Of a stretch of DNA of 64,000 nt, positions 29,268 to 38,106 are shown piece by piece (position 1 is the stretch's first letter; each line of letters opens with the position of its first letter). Origin of the DNA: Streptomyces hiroshimensis (GTDB taxonomy: Bacteria; Actinomycetota; Actinomycetes; Streptomycetales; Streptomycetaceae); the NCBI RefSeq assembly GCF_014650335.1, contig NZ_BMUT01000021.1, positions 1-64,000 on the forward strand. Reading direction: 5' to 3'. The notes beneath the pieces were generated by a model. That model did not search any database. It was given only the letters and a program-made list of their open reading frames with translations, and was not told the origin of the DNA. A program made the position numbers and the translations under genes.

Positions 29268-30586
29268 CGGTCGACGCCTCCCATCACGGGATCGATGGAC
29301 GCCACCGCGACGATCACGTCGGCCACCTGGCCGCCCTCGCACATCGCCGCCATGGACTGCAGGTTGGTGAAGGAGGGGTCGCGGAAGTGCACGCGGTACG
29401 GGCGCGTGCCGCCGTCGCTGACGACGTGGACGCCCAGCTCGCCCTTGGGCGACTCGACCGCGGCGTAGACCTGGCCGGGCGGGACCCGGAAGCCCTCCGT
29501 GACCAGCTTGAAGTGGTGGATCAGGGCCTCCATGGAGGTGCCCATGATCTTCTTGATGTGGTCGAGGGAGTTGCCGAGGCCGTCGGGGCCCAGGGCCAGC
29601 TGGGCGGGCCAGGCGATCTTCTTGTCCGCGACCATGACCGGGCCGGGGGCCAGCCGGTCCAGGCACTGCTCGATGATCCGCAGGGACTGGTGCATCTCCT
29701 CCAGGCGGATCAGGAAGCGCCCGTAGGAGTCGCAGGTGTCGGCGGTCGGCACCTCGAAGTCGTAGGTGTCGTAGCCGCAGTAGGGCTGGGACTTGCGCAG
29801 GTCGTGCGGCAGGCCGGTGGCGCGCAGGATGGGGCCGGTGGCGCCGAGAGCCATGCAGCCGGCGAGGTCGAGGTGGCCGACGCCCTGCAGGCGGCCCTTG
29901 AAGATGGGGTTGCCGGTGGCGAGCTTGTCGTACTCCGGCAGGTTCTTGCGCATCTTCTTCACGAACTCGCGCACCTGGTCCACGGCGCCGGGCGGCAGGT
30001 CCTGCGCGAGGCCGCCGGGGCGGACGTAGGCGTGGTTCATGCGCAGGCCGGTGATCAGCTCGTAGATGTCGAGGACGAGCTCGCGGTCCCGGAAGCCGTA
30101 GATCATGATCGTGGTGGCGCCGAGCTCCATGCCGCCGGTGGCGATGCACACCAGGTGGGAGGAGATTCGGTTCAGCTCCATCAGGAGCACGCGGATGACC
30201 GTGGCGCGGTCGGGGATCTGCTCCTCGATGCCCAGCAGCTTCTCCACGCCGAGGCAGTACGCCGTCTCGTTGAAGAACGGCGTCAGGTAATCCATGCGCG
30301 TGACGAAGGTGGTGCCCTGCGTCCACGTCCGGTATTCGAGGTTCTTCTCGATGCCGGTGTGCAGATAGCCGATGCCGCAGCGGGCCTCGGTGACGGTCTC
30401 GCCGTCGATCTCCAGGATCAGCCGGAGCACTCCGTGGGTGGAGGGGTGCTGCGGACCCATGTTGACGATGATGCGCTCGTCGTCGGCCTGCTTGGCGGTG
30501 GCCGCGAGTTCGTCCCAGTCGCCGCCGGTGACCGTATAGACGGTGCCTTCCGTCGTCTCGCGCGGGCTTGCTTGTGATGCGCTCAT
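29264..30586 (-). CDS. nuoD: NADH-quinone oxidoreductase subunit D
   Basis: A 440-residue 49-kDa-type subunit that builds the quinone pocket with Nuo[14 protein letters not shown] (about 44-56) contains the conserved quinone-head histidine, and the C-terminus DPVMGGVDR is the family end. Nickel-ligand cysteines of the ancestral hydrogenase are absent, as expected. It starts with ATG overlapping the nuoC stop as TGATG. Confidence 0.96.
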   Translation of the reverse strand: MSASQASPRETTEGTVYTVTGGDWDELAATAKQADDERIIVNMGPQHPSTHGVLRLILEIDGETVTEARCGIGYLHTGIEKNLEYRTWTQGTTFVTRMDYLTPFFNETAYCLGVEKLLGIEEQIPDRATVIRVLLMELNRISSHLVCIATGGMELGATTIMIYGFRDRELVLDIYELITGLRMNHAYVRPGGLAQDLPPGAVDQVREFVKKMRKNLPEYDKLATGNPIFKGRLQGVGHLDLAGCMALGATGPILRATGLPHDLRKSQPYCGYDTYDFEVPTADTCDSYGRFLIRLEEMHQSLRIIEQCLDRLAPGPVMVADKKIAWPAQLALGPDGLGNSLDHIKKIMGTSMEALIHHFKLVTEGFRVPPGQVYAAVESPKGELGVHVVSDGGTRPYRVHFRDPSFTNLQSMAAMCEGGQVADVIVAVASIDPVMGGVDR

Positions 30587-31302
30587 CAGCTGTACGACCT
30601 CCGCTCGTCCGGAGCCGGGATGCGGGCGCCCTTGTACTCGACGGGGATGCCGCCGAGGGGGTAGTCCTTGCGCTGCGGGAAGCCCTGCCAGTCGTCCGGC
30701 ATCATGATCCGCGTGAGCGCCGGGTGGCCGTCGAAGACGATGCCGAAGAAGTCGTACGTCTCGCGCTCGTGCCAGTCGTTGGTGGGGTAGACGCCGACGA
30801 TCGACGGGATGTGCGGGTCGGCGTCGGGGGCGCTCACCTCCAGCCGGATCAGCCGGTTGTGGGTGATCGAGCGCAGGTGGTAGACGGCCTGCAGCTCGCG
30901 GCCCTTGTCCCCTGGGAAGTGCACTCCGCTCACGCCCGTGCACAGCTCGAAGCGGAGCGCGGGGTCGTCGCGGAGGGTGCGGGCGGCGCGGGGCAGGTGC
31001 TCGCGGGCGATGTGGAACGTGAGCTCGCCGCGGTCGACGACGGTCTTCTCGATCACGTTCTCCGGGAGGAGGCCCTGTTCCTCCAGGGCGCCCGCGAACT
31101 CGTCCGCCACCTCGTCGAAGTATCCGCCGTAGGGGCGCGTGGCCTCCCCCGGCAGCCGTACGGTGCGCACCAGGCCGCCGTAGCCGGTGGTGTCGCCGCC
31201 GTTGCGGGCGCCGAACATGCCGCGCTGGACGCGGATGGTCTCGCCGGAGTCATCCCGCTGGGCGGGCACCTGCTCGGGAGGGATCCCTTCCTGCTCGCTC
31301 AC
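30586..31302 (-). CDS. nuoC: NADH-quinone oxidoreductase subunit C
   Basis: A 238-residue 30-kDa-type subunit, separate from NuoD (not fused as in enterobacteria). It holds the signature [20 protein letters not shown]-like segment and [15 protein letters not shown]. The N-terminal 60 residues are a polar extension. The GTG start overlaps the nuoB stop (GTGA). Confidence 0.95.
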   Translation of the reverse strand: MSEQEGIPPEQVPAQRDDSGETIRVQRGMFGARNGGDTTGYGGLVRTVRLPGEATRPYGGYFDEVADEFAGALEEQGLLPENVIEKTVVDRGELTFHIAREHLPRAARTLRDDPALRFELCTGVSGVHFPGDKGRELQAVYHLRSITHNRLIRLEVSAPDADPHIPSIVGVYPTNDWHERETYDFFGIVFDGHPALTRIMMPDDWQGFPQRKDYPLGGIPVEYKGARIPAPDERRSYS

Positions 31303-31853
31303 CGCAGCAGCCCCTTCATCTCGATCAACGGCAGGGCTTTGAGGGCCGCCTCCTCCGCCTCGCGGGCGGCCTCCTCGCGGTGCACCCCGAGCTTCTCGCC
31401 CTGGATCTTCCGGTGCAGCTTCAAGATCGCGTCCATGAGCATCTCGGGCCGCGGCGGGCAGCCGGGGAGATAGATGTCGACCGGCACGATGTGGTCGACG
31501 CCCTGGACGATCGCGTAGTTGTTGAACATGCCGCCGCTGGAGGCGCAGACGCCCATGGAGATCACCCACTTGGGGTTGGGCATCTGGTCGTAGACCTGGC
31601 GCAGGACGGGGGCCATCTTCTGGCTGACCCGGCCGGCGACGATCATCAGATCGGCCTGGCGGGGCGAGCCGCGGAAGACCTCCATGCCGAAGCGGGCCAG
31701 GTCGTAGCGGCCGGCACCGGTGGTCATCATCTCGATGGCGCAGCAGGCCAGGCCGAAGGTCGCCGGGAAGACGGACGACTTGCGGACCCAGCCGGCGGCC
31801 TGCTCGACGGTGGTCAGCGCGAAGCCGCTGGGCAGCTTCTCCTCGAGTCCCAT
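31299..31853 (-). CDS. nuoB: NADH-quinone oxidoreductase subunit B (cluster N2)
   Basis: A 184-residue subunit carrying the terminal [4Fe-4S] cluster N2 that reduces menaquinone. The four ligands are Cys37-Cys38 (GLACCAIE), Cys103 (GVCASSGG) and Cys132 (LPGCPPRPE). The ATG is 10 bp after the nuoA stop. Length and motifs are normal. Confidence 0.97.
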   Translation of the reverse strand: MGLEEKLPSGFALTTVEQAAGWVRKSSVFPATFGLACCAIEMMTTGAGRYDLARFGMEVFRGSPRQADLMIVAGRVSQKMAPVLRQVYDQMPNPKWVISMGVCASSGGMFNNYAIVQGVDHIVPVDIYLPGCPPRPEMLMDAILKLHRKIQGEKLGVHREEAAREAEEAALKALPLIEMKGLLR

Positions 31854-31863
31854 GTGGTGCCCC

Positions 31864-32223
31864 CTAGTCCCATTCCAGGCCGCCGCGGCGCCAGACGTAG
31901 GCGTAGGCGACGAAGACGGTGAGCACGAAGAGCAGCATCTCCACGAGCCCGAACAGACCCAGGGCGTCGAAGGTGACGGCCCAGGGGTAGAGGAAGACGA
32001 TCTCGATGTCGAAGACGATGAAGAGCATCGCCGTCAGGTAGTACTTAATGGGGAAGCGCCCGCCGCCCGCGGGCTGCGGGGTGGGCTCGATACCGCACTC
32101 GTAGGCCTCGAGCTTGGCGCGGTTGTACCTCTTGGGCCCGATGAGCGAGGCCATGACCACGGAGAAGATCGCGAAGCCTGCCCCGAGGGCTCCCAGTACG
32201 AGGATGGGCGCGTAGGCGTTCAC
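31864..32223 (-). CDS. nuoA: NADH-quinone oxidoreductase subunit A
   Basis: A 119-residue subunit with three transmembrane helices, first gene of the nuoA-N operon. Family motif: [13 protein letters not shown] (about 41-53) and [12 protein letters not shown] (about 72-83). The GTG start at 32223 is well supported by GAGGAG a few bases upstream. The Rex-type operator and a -10-like TAGGAT lie 107-144 bp upstream. Confidence 0.96.
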   Translation of the reverse strand: MNAYAPILVLGALGAGFAIFSVVMASLIGPKRYNRAKLEAYECGIEPTPQPAGGGRFPIKYYLTAMLFIVFDIEIVFLYPWAVTFDALGLFGLVEMLLFVLTVFVAYAYVWRRGGLEWD

Positions 32224-32329
32224 CGCTCCTCGCTCCTTCCAGTCGACGCTGACTGCCGGCTTACCGGACCCGGACGGGCGCACCGCCCACGGTGAGGACC
32301 ACCGGAGATCACCGCGAAGATCACCGATA

Positions 32330-32345
32330 TGTGAGGCAGTTCACA
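32330..32345 (-). promoter_or_regulatory. Rex operator (ROP) upstream of nuoA
   Basis: TGTGAGGCAGTTCACA has the 16-bp dyad TGTGA-N6-TCACA, close to the Streptomyces Rex consensus (TGTGAACGCGTTCACA type). Rex senses the NADH/NAD+ ratio and represses respiratory genes; ROP sites upstream of nuo operons are known in Streptomyces. It starts 107 bp before the nuoA start and lies downstream of the -10-like hexamer, a position suited to repression. Confidence 0.8.
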
Positions 32346-32361
32346 AGCCCGGGTCGATTGC

Positions 32362-32367
32362 ATCCTA
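32362..32367 (-). promoter_or_regulatory. Candidate -10 element for nuoA-N
   Basis: On the minus strand TAGGAT matches the streptomycete -10 consensus TAGRRT. No convincing -35 hexamer is visible 17-19 bp upstream, so this may be an activator-dependent or wrongly chosen promoter. Confidence 0.4.
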
Positions 32368-32896
32368 TGCCCGCCGGTCTGTGATCTGCGACACGGGGTA
32401 CAGACCCGCGTTTGTGATCTCCACCACCTGACGAACGATCATCAAGTCGGATGAGCGGCGATCTTCATACACGAAGCGGCCGAGTGATCACCAGAGGTGA
32501 CAATCGGACGCTCACGGCCTGGTCGGAGGGGTGTCGCACTATCAAGAGATGACTCATGCACGCAAATTGGCAGCCAGGGCCTTCAACTGATATAGCAGCG
32601 CCGTTCACTGACCCGGCATCGCCCCGGAGGCCGCGGCGCGCGGCGTCCGGTGCTTCCGTTCACGAGAGCCCGTACGGGGCGGGCGGGACGTGAGCTGCGC
32701 CACGCGCCGGACGGGTCTAGGGCCGGTTTTCCCGGGTAGCCTCGACACGCGAGCCGTGATGGTGATATGACCATCGCCGATCATGACCGATGGCCAAAAC
32801 CCCATGCTGAGGCGGCTGGTAGGGGTTCCCGGGTGATCGGCCGCCGTGATGTTCCCGTGATCAAATGCCCAAATTCTGGGCGCGTGCACGTCAATT

Positions 32897-32910
32897 GTGA
32901 CGCACGTCAC
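32897..32910 (+). promoter_or_regulatory. Crp-type binding site upstream of NlpC/P60 gene
   Basis: GTGACGCACGTCAC fits the Streptomyces coelicolor Crp consensus GTG-N6-G-N-CAC exactly and is a 6-bp-arm palindrome. It ends 5 bp before the TTGAAC -35 candidate, a placement usual for activation. Confidence 0.65.
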
Positions 32911-32915
32911 CTTTA

Positions 32916-32945
32916 TTGAACTCAACCTGCGCGGCCTGATAGTCC
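32916..32945 (+). promoter_or_regulatory. Promoter of the NlpC/P60 gene, possibly leaderless
   Basis: TTGAAC (32916-32921), an 18-bp spacer and TAGTCC (32940-32945). The expected start of transcription, 6-8 bp further, falls within a base or two of the ATG at 32954, and no ribosome-binding site precedes that ATG. Confidence 0.5.
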
Positions 32946-32953
32946 GTTGTCCC

Positions 32954-33796
32954 ATGTCCCCCAACGCGCACATAACCAGCCACCGGAAGCCCCGTCGTAC
33001 GGCCACCCAGTCGTGGGTCGTCCGCACTGGTGTTGCCGGTGGCGTCCTCAGCACCCTGGCCGTGGCCGGCGCCGGTTCCGCCACCGCCGCCGAGAAGCCC
33101 GTCGAGTCGACCGTCGAGATGCCCGCGCTCAACGCGGCCCTGGCCACGTCCATCGCGCAGAGCGCGGCGGCCACCCAGCAGACGTCCTTCGACTTCCAGG
33201 ACCGCGCGCAGCAGGACGAGGCGACCAGCAAGGTCGAGGCCGCCGCCAAGAAGGCCGCCGACGAGGCCGAGCGCAAGGCGGAGGCCGAGCGCAAGGCCGC
33301 CGCGGCCAAGGAGAAGCGCGAGAAGGAGGAGGCCCGCGCCTCCCGCGCCACCGAGCGCCAGAGCCTGAGCAGCAAGTCCGCCGCCCAGACCTCCGAGGAC
33401 GCCGCCACCGCCGCCTCGTCCTCCTCCAAGGGCAGCGCCACGGGCAGCACCGCCACCCTGGTCTCCTTCCTCCGGGCCCAGGTCGGCAAGGCGTACGTGA
33501 TGGGCTCCACCGGCCCGTCCTCCTACGACTGCTCCGGCCTGGTCATGGCCGCCTACAGCCAGATCGGCATCGACCTGCCGCGCGTCTCGCAGGACCAGTC
33601 GACGGCCGGCACCCAGGTGTCGACCTCGAACCTGCAGGTCGGCGACATCCTCTACTGGGGCCCCGCGGGCAGCGCGTACCACGTGGCCGTCTACATCGGC
33701 GGTGGCAAGTTCATCGGCGCCCAGAACCCGAGCACGGGCATCGTCGAGCGCGACATGAGCTACTCCCCGCCCACCGGCGCCGTCCGCGTCCTCTGA
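32954..33796 (+). CDS. Secreted NlpC/P60 peptidoglycan endopeptidase
   Basis: A 280-residue cell-wall hydrolase. The signal peptide (about 1-46) has a basic RKPRR start and ends ATA-AEK. Residues 85-150 are a charged Ala/Lys/Glu coiled coil (AAAKKAADEAERKAEAERK), and 165-280 is the NlpC/P60 domain with catalytic Cys193 (YDCSGLVMAAY) and His243 (YHVAVYIG). It should cut peptide cross-links or stems of peptidoglycan, as in proteins used during germination and growth. A GTG 19 codons upstream (32897) is in frame, but it lies in the Crp-like site. A strong terminator follows. Confidence 0.9.
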   Translation: MSPNAHITSHRKPRRTATQSWVVRTGVAGGVLSTLAVAGAGSATAAEKPVESTVEMPALNAALATSIAQSAAATQQTSFDFQDRAQQDEATSKVEAAAKKAADEAERKAEAERKAAAAKEKREKEEARASRATERQSLSSKSAAQTSEDAATAASSSSKGSATGSTATLVSFLRAQVGKAYVMGSTGPSSYDCSGLVMAAYSQIGIDLPRVSQDQSTAGTQVSTSNLQVGDILYWGPAGSAYHVAVYIGGGKFIGAQNPSTGIVERDMSYSPPTGAVRVL

Positions 33797-33835
33797 CGCC
33801 GGCGCCGGGCCGCCCGGCGGAATCCGTACGTACGA

Positions 33836-33870
33836 AGGGCCGCCGTCCCACCGCTCGGGACGGCGGCCCT
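33836..33870 (+). terminator. Terminator after the NlpC/P60 gene
   Basis: Perfect 14-bp arms AGGGCCGCCGTCCC (33836-33849) and complement (33857-33870) with a 7-nt loop, 40 bp after the stop. The rest of the 358-bp gap up to 34154 holds only the ArsR-gene operator and promoter region. Confidence 0.9.
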
Positions 33871-34101
33871 CCGGCATGCCCGCCACCGGCCGTGTCCCCC
33901 GCACGGCCCGCTGCGCGGCCTGCCCGCACGGACACCCTGCGACCCCCGTCGCCCCCAGGACGTCCGCGCCTCCCCCGGTACCGGGGCGGGCGGCTCCGAG
34001 CCGCTGGAGAAGCGCCCGCCCCGGTATGTGAAGTCTGCAAGCACCGTCACCGGAGGGACAAAGCCCTTCGGCGGGGACCGAATCCGGGCTCCGCGCAAAG
34101 T

Positions 34102-34117
34102 TGTCCAGATCCGGACA
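34102..34117 (+). promoter_or_regulatory. Operator-like palindrome upstream of the ArsR-type regulator
   Basis: TGTCCAGATCCGGACA is a 16-bp dyad with 14 matching positions, starting 53 bp before the regulator start. A TTGTCC hexamer overlaps it and GATACC lies 18 bp further, so binding here could block the promoter. Autoregulation is an inference. Confidence 0.5.
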
Positions 34118-34154
34118 GCTGGCCGATACCTCCGGGGCGCTACCTTCGGTCACC

Positions 34155-35177
34155 GTGCTACGCATCCACTTCGGCCCCGAAGATCTCGGCAGGGTGCGCC
34201 TCGCGCCGGGCCCCGACCCGCTGGCGGAGACGGCGCTGAGCCTGCCCGTGCTGCAGAACCGGTGGATGGGCGGGATCGCCCTGGACGGCTGGCGGCACCG
34301 CACCCAGCGCGGCCTGAGCCCGGTCATGCGGCCCCTGCTGGAGCTGGCCCCGGCGAACATGGGCGAGTACCTCCCCGAGGCGTTCCTGCACGCCGAGGAC
34401 GGGGCCGGCTCGCTGGCCGAGAGCCTGGAGTCCGTGTGGTCCCTGCCGCGGAAGGTCTGGACGGCCGAGCTGGAATGCGCGCTGGACCACCGCCCGGTGC
34501 CGCAGTGGTTCGGCGACCTGCACACCGCCGACCGCCCGGCCGCCCGGACCGTCGACCAGGCCTTCCGCTCGTACTGGGAGACGGCCCTCGCTCCCTACTG
34601 GTCGCAGGTCACCGCCTGCGTGCAGACCGACCGCACGCGCCGCATCCGCACCGCCGCCGAGCAGGGCGTCGAGCACCTGCTGGCCACCCTGCACCCCACG
34701 GTGCGCTGGGAGCCGCCCGTCCTGCACGTGCCCTGCATGCACAACGAGGGCTTCCACCGGGACTTCCACGACGTGCACCTGGCGGGCCGCGGCCTGACGC
34801 TCACGCCCTCGTTCTTCTGGCCGCACCCCACGGCGCGCGCCCACAGCGCGGACGACGAGGCGCCGATCGACCTGTGCTACCCCGTCGCCCTCGACCTGTC
34901 GGCCTACCAGGCGGTGCTCTCCCGCCCCGCCGCCCCGGGCGGGCTCGGGCGGCTGACGGCGCTGCTCGGGCGCACCCGCGCCCGGGTGCTGGACGCCGCG
35001 GCCGAGGGCGGCAGCACGGCACAGCTCGCCCGCCGCACCGGCATCTCCCCGGCCTCGGCGAGCGAGCACGCGACCGTACTGCGGGAGGCGGGGCTCCTCA
35101 CCACCACCCGCACGGGTCCGTCCGTCCACCACACGCTCACCCCGCTGGGGCAGGCGCTGCTCAACGGGGTGGTGTGA
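34155..35177 (+). CDS. ArsR-type winged-helix transcriptional regulator
   Basis: A 340-residue protein with a large N-terminal region of unknown function and a C-terminal helix-turn-helix (about 270-335: AAEGGSTAQLARRTGISPASASEH, then a recognition wing VHHTLTPLG). The N-terminal domain includes HVPCMHNEGFHRD and WPHPTARAHS, rich in His/Cys, but I see no established metal site. This layout occurs in many Streptomyces ArsR-like regulators of unknown ligand. The GTG at 34155 is chosen as the first conserved-looking codon; there is no ribosome site, so a leaderless start or an upstream TTG (34101) is possible. Confidence 0.7.
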   Translation: MLRIHFGPEDLGRVRLAPGPDPLAETALSLPVLQNRWMGGIALDGWRHRTQRGLSPVMRPLLELAPANMGEYLPEAFLHAEDGAGSLAESLESVWSLPRKVWTAELECALDHRPVPQWFGDLHTADRPAARTVDQAFRSYWETALAPYWSQVTACVQTDRTRRIRTAAEQGVEHLLATLHPTVRWEPPVLHVPCMHNEGFHRDFHDVHLAGRGLTLTPSFFWPHPTARAHSADDEAPIDLCYPVALDLSAYQAVLSRPAAPGGLGRLTALLGRTRARVLDAAAEGGSTAQLARRTGISPASASEHATVLREAGLLTTTRTGPSVHHTLTPLGQALLNGVV

Positions 35178-35222
35178 CCGGCGGGCCGGCCGGGGCGCCC
35201 GGACTCCACCCGAAGGGGGGAA

Positions 35223-35242
35223 GCCCGGGCGGCGGCCCGGGC
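35223..35242. terminator. Hairpin between the ArsR gene and the reductase gene
   Basis: GCCCGGGC (35223-35230), loop GGCG, GCCCGGGC (35235-35242), at the tail-to-tail junction. Either gene could use it. Confidence 0.6.
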
Positions 35243-35243
35243 G

Positions 35244-36521
35244 TCACGCCTTCGGCGCCACCCGGCTCAGCCCGTTGATGATGCGGTCCATCGCGTCCCC
35301 GCCCTGCGGGTCCGTCAGGTTCGCCAGCATCTTCAGCGTGAACTTCATCAGCAGCGGGTGCGTCAGGCCGTGCTGGGCGCCGATCTTCATCACCTTCGGG
35401 TTGCCGATGAGCTTCACGAAGGCCCGGCCGAGCGTGTAGTAGCCGCCGTAGGTGTCCTTGAGGACCTTCGGGTAGCGCTGCAGGGCCAGCTCGCGCTGGG
35501 CGTACGAAGCGCGCGCGTGGGCCTGGACGATGACGTCCGCGGCGATCTGCCCGGACTCCATGGCGTACGCGATGCCCTCGCCGTTGAACGGGTTCACGAG
35601 CCCGCCCGCGTCGCCGACCAGCAGCAGGCCGCGCGTGTAGTGCGGCTGGCGGTTGAAGGCCATGGGCAGGGCGGCGCCGCGGATCGGGCCGGTCATGTTC
35701 TCCGGGGTGTAGCCCCAGTCCTCGGGCATCGAGGCGCACCAGGCCTTGAGGACCTCGCGCCAGTCCAGCTCCTTGAAGGACTCGGAGGTGTTGAGCACGC
35801 CGAGACCGACGTTGCTCGTGCCGTCGCCCATGCCGAAGATCCAGCCGTAGCCGGGCAGCAGCCGGTCCTTCGGGCCGCGCCGGTCCCACAGCTCCAGCCA
35901 GGACTCCAGGTAGTCGTCGTCGTGGCGCGGGGAGGTGAAGTACGTGCGCACGGCCACGCCCATGGGGCGGTCCTCGCGGCGGTGCAGGCCCATGCCCAGC
36001 GACAGCCGGGAGGAGTTGCCGTCGGCGGCGACGACGAGCGGGGCGCGGAAGGTGACCGGGGTCTTCTCCTCGCCGAGCTTCGCCTCGACGCCCACGATCC
36101 GGCCCGTGCGGTCGTCGATGACGGGCGCGCCGACGTTGCAGCGCTCGTACATCCGGGCGCCGGCCTTGACCGCGTTACGGGCCAGCTGCTCGTCGAAGTC
36201 GTCGCGCTTGCGGACCAGTCCGTAGTCCGGGAAGGAGGCGAGATCCGGCCAGTCGAGCTGCAGCCGGACGCCGCCGCCGATGATGCGCAGGCCCTTGTTG
36301 CGCAGCCAGCCCGCCTCCTCGGAGATGTCGATGCCCATCGCCACGAGCTGCTTGGTGGCGCGGGGCGTGAGGCCGTCGCCGCACACCTTCTCGCGCGGGA
36401 ACGCCGTCTTCTCCAGGAGGAGGACGTCCAGTCCGGCCTTGGCGAGGTAGTAGGCGGTGGTCGACCCGGCCGGGCCGGCCCCGACGACGATCACATCCGC
36501 GGAGTGTTCGGTATCGGTCAC
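35244..36521 (-). CDS. Geranylgeranyl reductase family FAD oxidoreductase, probable menaquinone side-chain reductase
   Basis: A 425-residue flavoprotein. GAGPAG (14-19) is the FAD fingerprint; EKVCGDGLTPRA (about 45-56) and GDAGGLVNPFNGEGIAYAM (about 290) are hallmarks of geranylgeranyl-reductase proteins such as MenJ of mycobacteria, which saturates a double bond of the menaquinone side chain. Streptomycetes make partly hydrogenated MK-9, and this gene lies two genes from menG. A MenJ-like role is therefore likely, but reduction of other isoprenoids is possible. GTG start at 36521. Confidence 0.75.
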   Translation of the reverse strand: MTDTEHSADVIVVGAGPAGSTTAYYLAKAGLDVLLLEKTAFPREKVCGDGLTPRATKQLVAMGIDISEEAGWLRNKGLRIIGGGVRLQLDWPDLASFPDYGLVRKRDDFDEQLARNAVKAGARMYERCNVGAPVIDDRTGRIVGVEAKLGEEKTPVTFRAPLVVAADGNSSRLSLGMGLHRREDRPMGVAVRTYFTSPRHDDDYLESWLELWDRRGPKDRLLPGYGWIFGMGDGTSNVGLGVLNTSESFKELDWREVLKAWCASMPEDWGYTPENMTGPIRGAALPMAFNRQPHYTRGLLLVGDAGGLVNPFNGEGIAYAMESGQIAADVIVQAHARASYAQRELALQRYPKVLKDTYGGYYTLGRAFVKLIGNPKVMKIGAQHGLTHPLLMKFTLKMLANLTDPQGGDAMDRIINGLSRVAPKA

Positions 36522-36614
36522 GGTCGGCTCTCCCGTTCGGCTGAGGACTGGTCACCCGAGTCTATGAGCCGCCCGCCTGCGGCCGGGCGGGGGCCACCCG
36601 CGCCCGGCGGAGCG

Positions 36615-37958
36615 TCAGCCGGAAGCCCGCGAGCCCGCCTTCCAGGAGCCGAGCGCGGCGTCGAAGGGCTTCCGGGTGGAGTCCCCTTCGTCCCGGCCGG
36701 CGAACATGATGGCGTACTCGGTGCCCGAAGCGTCCACGTACGCCTGGTTGTAGGCGCGCATGGTGCGGCCGGTGGACTTCTCGGTCCAGGTCCACTCCCA
36801 CAGCGCGCCCGGCCGGCCCTGGAAGGTGTTCCGCGTCAACGAGACCCGCCGGTAGCCGTTCTGTCCCGCCCCGCCCTTCTCCAGCTCCGTGAAGTGGTCG
36901 TACGGCGCCTGCTTGGTGTCGTGCACGATGCCGATCCGCAGGTGCTCGGGGCCCGAGCCGCCCGCGTAGTCGATCTGGCCGCTCCCCTTGTCCTCCCGGC
37001 GCCACCCCTTGGGCACCGCGAGGGAGAACCCCTCCGGGGCGGACACGTTCTCGTAGCCCGCGGGCGCGGGGCCGCCGGCCGCCTCGGGCGCCGACGACGA
37101 CGCGGACGGCGACGGCGAGGCCGAGGCGGACTCGGAGGCGGACGGGGACGGCGACGCGGAGGCCGACGGGGACGCGGAGGCCGAGGCGGACGGCGACGGG
37201 GAGGACGAGGCGCTGGGCGCCGCCTTCGTCGGCGTCGGCCCGACGGGCTCGGCGTCCTCGACACGGGCGGTGTCCTGCTTGCCGCGGTCCTTGCCCTGCG
37301 TGAGCAGAATCCCACCGCCCACAGCCCCGCCGATCACCACGACCGCCACGGCGGCCGCCACCCAGCCGAGGTTGAGCCTGCGGCGGGCCTTGGGGAGCAC
37401 GAAGAACTCGGGGGTGGGGCCGATGACCGCGAGCGGGGTCGCCTCCGGCGCGGGCGGGGCGGTACGGCCCGGCGCGGCACCGGCCTTCGGCCCGGGCGGG
37501 GCCGGGGGCGCGGCCGGAATGGCGGCGGTGGCGGCGGTGGCCGCGGTCCAGGACGCGGGGGGAGGCGGGAGGACGGGGCTCGCCTGGGGCGCGGGCGGGG
37601 CCACGGGGGCCGCGGGAGCCGCGGGCGGCGGGGCAGGCGCTGCCGGAGCAGGGGCCACGGGGGCCGGAACCGGGGCCGCGGGAGCCGGAGCCGGGGGCGC
37701 GGGAGCCGGAGCCGGAGCCGGGGGCGCGGCGGCCGGGGACGCCGGGGCCGCCTGGGGCGCGGGCGGCGGGGCAGCGGCGCCCGCGGCCGTGCCCGGAGCC
37801 GGCGGGGTGGCCGGCTTGTCCGGTATCGGCGGGGTCCCCGCCGCGCCCGGCGCCGCGGCCGGTTCCGTCTCCTGGGGCCGTGCCCGCCCGCACTTCATGC
37901 AGAAGCGCGCTTCCGCGGGGAACGGGGAACCGCAATCGGGGCAGCAGGGCAAGGTCAT
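36615..37958 (-). CDS. Zinc-ribbon membrane protein with Pro/Ala-rich linker and extracellular domain
   Basis: A 447-residue protein. The N-terminus is a cytoplasmic zinc ribbon (Cys6-x2-Cys9, Cys20-x2-Cys23). Residues about 35-185 are almost only Pro and Ala. One transmembrane helix (about 205-227, LGWVAAAVAVVVIGGAVGGGILL) follows, then a Ser/Ala-rich spacer and a C-terminal domain (about 300-447) starting GYENVSAPEGFSLAVPKGW. That domain resembles the extracellular parts of actinobacterial Ser/Thr kinases. Function unknown; a sensor or cell-wall scaffold is conceivable. ATG at 37958. Confidence 0.65.
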   Translation of the reverse strand: MTLPCCPDCGSPFPAEARFCMKCGRARPQETEPAAAPGAAGTPPIPDKPATPPAPGTAAGAAAPPPAPQAAPASPAAAPPAPAPAPAPPAPAPAAPVPAPVAPAPAAPAPPPAAPAAPVAPPAPQASPVLPPPPASWTAATAATAAIPAAPPAPPGPKAGAAPGRTAPPAPEATPLAVIGPTPEFFVLPKARRRLNLGWVAAAVAVVVIGGAVGGGILLTQGKDRGKQDTARVEDAEPVGPTPTKAAPSASSSPSPSASASASPSASASPSPSASESASASPSPSASSSAPEAAGGPAPAGYENVSAPEGFSLAVPKGWRREDKGSGQIDYAGGSGPEHLRIGIVHDTKQAPYDHFTELEKGGAGQNGYRRVSLTRNTFQGRPGALWEWTWTEKSTGRTMRAYNQAYVDASGTEYAIMFAGRDEGDSTRKPFDAALGSWKAGSRASG

Positions 37959-38106
37959 GGAGCGCTCCGGAGCTCGGGCGGGTCATTCGGAGGGCGGGGG
38001 CAGCTTGATCGTATCGACTGCGGACGCCCTGCCCATGACAACCCATCAGCGGCCGGCGTTCGGGCCGCCCGCCGCGGCGCCCGCGGCCCCGGACACCGGA
38101 CCCGGA

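Larger units (their letters stand above)
32224..32953. other. Divergent nuoA / NlpC-P60 regulatory region
   Basis: 730 bp without a supportable gene. The left third belongs to nuo (Rex-type operator at 32330, -10-like element at 32362). The right end belongs to the NlpC/P60 gene (Crp-like site at 32897 and promoter). The middle (32400-32880) contains many GTGATC/GATCAC words, for example near 32385, 32418, 32484, 32833 and 32858, that I could not assign. A 13-codon frame at 32549-32590 has no ribosome site. Confidence 0.5.

Noticed and set aside
16328-32223. A frameshift or gene fusion in the nuo operon, suggested by continuous open frames across gene borders
   Set aside because: Each subunit has its own start with GTGA/ATGA overlaps and normal length; the long frames are only extensions over the overlaps.
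32549-32590. A 13-codon ORF (MTHARKLAARAFN) in the nuoA/NlpC region
   Set aside because: No ribosome site at a proper distance; nothing supports translation.
32580-32953. A c-di-AMP (ydaO) riboswitch before the NlpC/P60 gene, as seen before some actinobacterial wall hydrolases
   Set aside because: I looked for the conserved blocks of that class and did not find them; the promoter seems to start at the ATG.
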